From NCBI RefSeq assembly GCF_013386165.1, contig NZ_JACAOS010000016.1:310001-374000 (forward strand): a DNA stretch of 64,000 nt. Direction: 5' to 3'. The notes beneath the pieces are model-generated. The model was not told the origin of the DNA and did not search any database. It saw only the letters and a list, made by a program, of their open reading frames with translations. Shown here piece by piece: positions 62,361 through 64,000 of the stretch. Numbering within the stretch: position 1 is the first letter of the stretch; each line of letters starts with the position of its first letter. This DNA comes from Pseudomonas gingeri (GTDB lineage: Bacteria; Pseudomonadota; Gammaproteobacteria; Pseudomonadales; Pseudomonadaceae). The translations under genes were made by a program, and so were the position numbers.

Positions 62361-63806
62361 GTGGCAGATGCAAAGCGTTTCGACAACTATATCGGTGGCC
62401 AATGGGTTGCCGGCGCCGATTACTCGGCCAATATCAACCCGTCGGATTTGTCCGATGTCATTGGCGAGTACGCCAAGGCTGACCTGGCCCAGGTGCAGTC
62501 GGCCATCGACGCTGCCCGCGAGGCATTTCCCGCCTGGTCCACCTCGGGTATCCAGGCCCGTAGCGATGCACTGGACAAAGTCGGTTCGGAAATTCTCGCC
62601 CGTCGCGAAGAGCTGGGTAACCTGCTGGCCCGGGAAGAGGGCAAGACCCTGCCCGAAGCCATTGGCGAAGTGAGCCGCGCCGGTAATATCTTCAAGTTCT
62701 TCGCCGGCGAATGCCTGCGTCTGTCAGGTGATTACCTGCCGTCGGTGCGTCCGGGCGTCAACGTCGAAGTGACCCGTGAAGCCCTGGGCGTGGTCGGCCT
62801 GATCACCCCGTGGAACTTCCCGATCGCGATTCCGGCCTGGAAGATCGCCCCGGCCCTGGCCTACGGTAACTGCGTGGTGCTCAAGCCGGCCGAACTGGTA
62901 CCGGGTTGTGCCTGGGCCCTGGCGGAAATCATTTCCCGCGCCGGTTTCCCGGCCGGTGTGTTCAACCTGGTGATGGGCAGCGGCCGTCTGGTCGGCGATG
63001 CCATGGTCAACAGCCCGAAAGTCGATGGCATCAGCTTCACCGGCTCGGTTGGCGTGGGTCGGCAGATCGCGGTCAACTGCGTTTCGCGCCAGGCCAAGGT
63101 GCAACTGGAGATGGGCGGCAAGAACCCGCAGATCATCCTTGATGACGCCGACCTCAAGCAGGCCGTCGAGTTGGCGGTGCAGAGCGCGTTCTACTCCACC
63201 GGCCAACGTTGCACGGCTTCCAGCCGTTTGATCGTGACCGCCGGGATCCACGACAAGTTCGTCGAGGCCATGGCCGAACGCATGCGTTCGATCAAGGTCG
63301 GTCACGCCCTCAAGAGCGGTACCGACATTGGTCCTGTGGTGTCCCAGGCACAACTGGAGCAGGATCTGAGCTATATCAATATCGGTCAGTCCGAAGGCGC
63401 ACGCCTGGTGTCTGGCGGTGAGTTGGTGACCTGCGATACCGAAGGCTACTTCCTCGCCCCGACACTGTTTGCCGACAGCGAAGCGTCGATGCGCATCAGC
63501 CGCGAAGAGATCTTCGGCCCGGTGGCCAACATCGTCCGCGTCGCCGATTACGAAGCCGCGCTGGCCATGGCCAACGACACCGAGTTCGGTCTTTCCGCCG
63601 GTATCGCCACCACCTCGCTGAAGTACGCCAACCACTTCAAGCGTCACTCCCAGGCCGGGATGGTGATGGTCAACCTGCCGACCGCGGGCGTGGATTACCA
63701 CGTGCCGTTCGGCGGGCGCAAAGGTTCGTCCTACGGGTCCCGTGAGCAGGGGCGCTATGCGCAGGAGTTCTACACCGTCGTTAAGACAAGCTACATCGGT
63801 TCGTAA
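62361..63806 (+). CDS. 2,5-dioxovalerate (2-oxoglutarate semialdehyde) dehydrogenase
   Basis: This 481-residue aldehyde dehydrogenase has the catalytic Cys in FYSTGQRCTASS and the general-base Glu in QLEMGGKNPQ. The cofactor loop GSVGVGRQI and WNFPIAIPAWKIAPAL are also present. Beside kdgD it should oxidise 2-oxoglutarate semialdehyde to 2-oxoglutarate, finishing hexarate catabolism. ATG 62361 follows AGGAGG. An intrinsic terminator lies between it and kdgD. Confidence 0.92.
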   Translation: MADAKRFDNYIGGQWVAGADYSANINPSDLSDVIGEYAKADLAQVQSAIDAAREAFPAWSTSGIQARSDALDKVGSEILARREELGNLLAREEGKTLPEAIGEVSRAGNIFKFFAGECLRLSGDYLPSVRPGVNVEVTREALGVVGLITPWNFPIAIPAWKIAPALAYGNCVVLKPAELVPGCAWALAEIISRAGFPAGVFNLVMGSGRLVGDAMVNSPKVDGISFTGSVGVGRQIAVNCVSRQAKVQLEMGGKNPQIILDDADLKQAVELAVQSAFYSTGQRCTASSRLIVTAGIHDKFVEAMAERMRSIKVGHALKSGTDIGPVVSQAQLEQDLSYINIGQSEGARLVSGGELVTCDTEGYFLAPTLFADSEASMRISREEIFGPVANIVRVADYEAALAMANDTEFGLSAGIATTSLKYANHFKRHSQAGMVMVNLPTAGVDYHVPFGGRKGSSYGSREQGRYAQEFYTVVKTSYIGS

Positions 63807-63820
63807 CCCGCTTTACCCGC

Positions 63821-63845
63821 AGGGGGGCTCTTGCCTGAGGCCCCC
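63821..63845. repeat. Intercistronic hairpin after the aldehyde dehydrogenase
   Basis: GGGGGCTC and GAGGCCCCC pair with one bulged base and a six-base loop. No T-run follows. It lies between the dehydrogenase and the MFS transporter gene. Confidence 0.55.
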
Positions 63846-63904
63846 GGCGGTACATCACTGAATGTTTACCCGCGTAAAAAAATAAAGAGTGGGAGTACAT
63901 CTAC

Positions 63905-64000
63905 ATGCAAGCGACCAAGCAGACGCACGTCCGCTATTTGATTCTGCTCATGCTGTTCCTGGTGACCACGATCAACTACGCCGACCGTGCCACCATCGCC
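63905..64000 (+). CDS. MFS transporter (glucarate/galactarate permease type), N-terminal part
   Basis: Only the first 32 residues are in the window (begins MQATKQTHVRYLILLMLFLV). The end of this piece, VTTINYADRATIA, is the family-typical start of the anion:cation symporter (ACS) branch of the major facilitator superfamily, for example GarP/GudP. With kdgD and the dehydrogenase it is probably the D-glucarate/galactarate importer. The rest lies to the right. Confidence 0.8.
   Translation, partial: MQATKQTHVRYLILLMLFLVTTINYADRATIA

Overview
The window is chromosomal DNA of a fluorescent-group Pseudomonas. The evidence is high-GC coding sequence, two families of Pseudomonas-type REP elements (one around TAGGAGCCGGCTTGC, one around GTGGCGAGCGGGCTTGC), an RpoN-type pilA promoter, and a gene order that from memory matches much of P. 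aeruginosa PAO1 roughly PA4530 down to PA4493. Most of it is core genome. The accessory parts are the pilA cassette, a hicAB pair, and a two-gene phospholipase-like unit.

Layout. 1-3.5 kb: the start of a type II NADH dehydrogenase (cut by the window edge), two small conserved genes, an ECF-type permease, then yacG and coaE. 3.5-7.3 kb: pilD, pilC and pilB on the minus strand, tightly packed with coaE/yacG. 7.4-11.3 kb: divergent pilA, two membrane proteins likely to glycosylate the pilin, and tRNA-Thr, a known site of pilin cassette exchange. 11.3-18.5 kb: an Ada-AlkA fusion and ogt (alkylation repair), nadC, a DUF1631 gene, ampD and ampE. 18.7-28.6 kb: a chemotaxis receptor, tatD-cra, and the fruBKA fructose phosphotransferase operon with a Cra operator. 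28.8-33.1 kb: a PepSY-flavoprotein reductase, a Sel1-repeat gene preceded by an AT-rich palindrome, and hicAB.

33.3-40.2 kb: speC with an unusual leader (promoter, short open reading frame, intrinsic terminator), a four-gene osmoprotectant ABC transporter, and prfC. 40.5 kb: a small secreted acidic protein. 40.8-53.4 kb: a large dipeptide/oligopeptide uptake locus (dppBCDF, an OprD-type porin and four paralogous binding proteins), with stem-loops at its gene junctions. 53.7-58.4 kb: a SIMPL-domain protein, the redox-sensing RoxS/RoxR two-component pair, and an SbmA/YddA-like ABC protein. 58.4-64 kb: a FadR/GntR regulator, the phospholipase-like unit, and the start of a glucarate/galactarate operon (kdgD, ketoglutarate semialdehyde dehydrogenase, MFS transporter, cut by the edge).

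How the genes work together. PilD processes PilA, which PilB and PilC assemble; the two genes after pilA probably decorate the pilin. FruB, FruA and FruK import fructose as fructose 1-phosphate, phosphorylate it again, and are controlled by Cra. The porin, binding proteins and DppBCDF form an outer-membrane to cytoplasm peptide route. KdgD and the dehydrogenase convert 5-dehydro-4-deoxyglucarate to 2-oxoglutarate. The least explained parts are the speC leader, the pilin-modification pair and the phospholipase-like pair.
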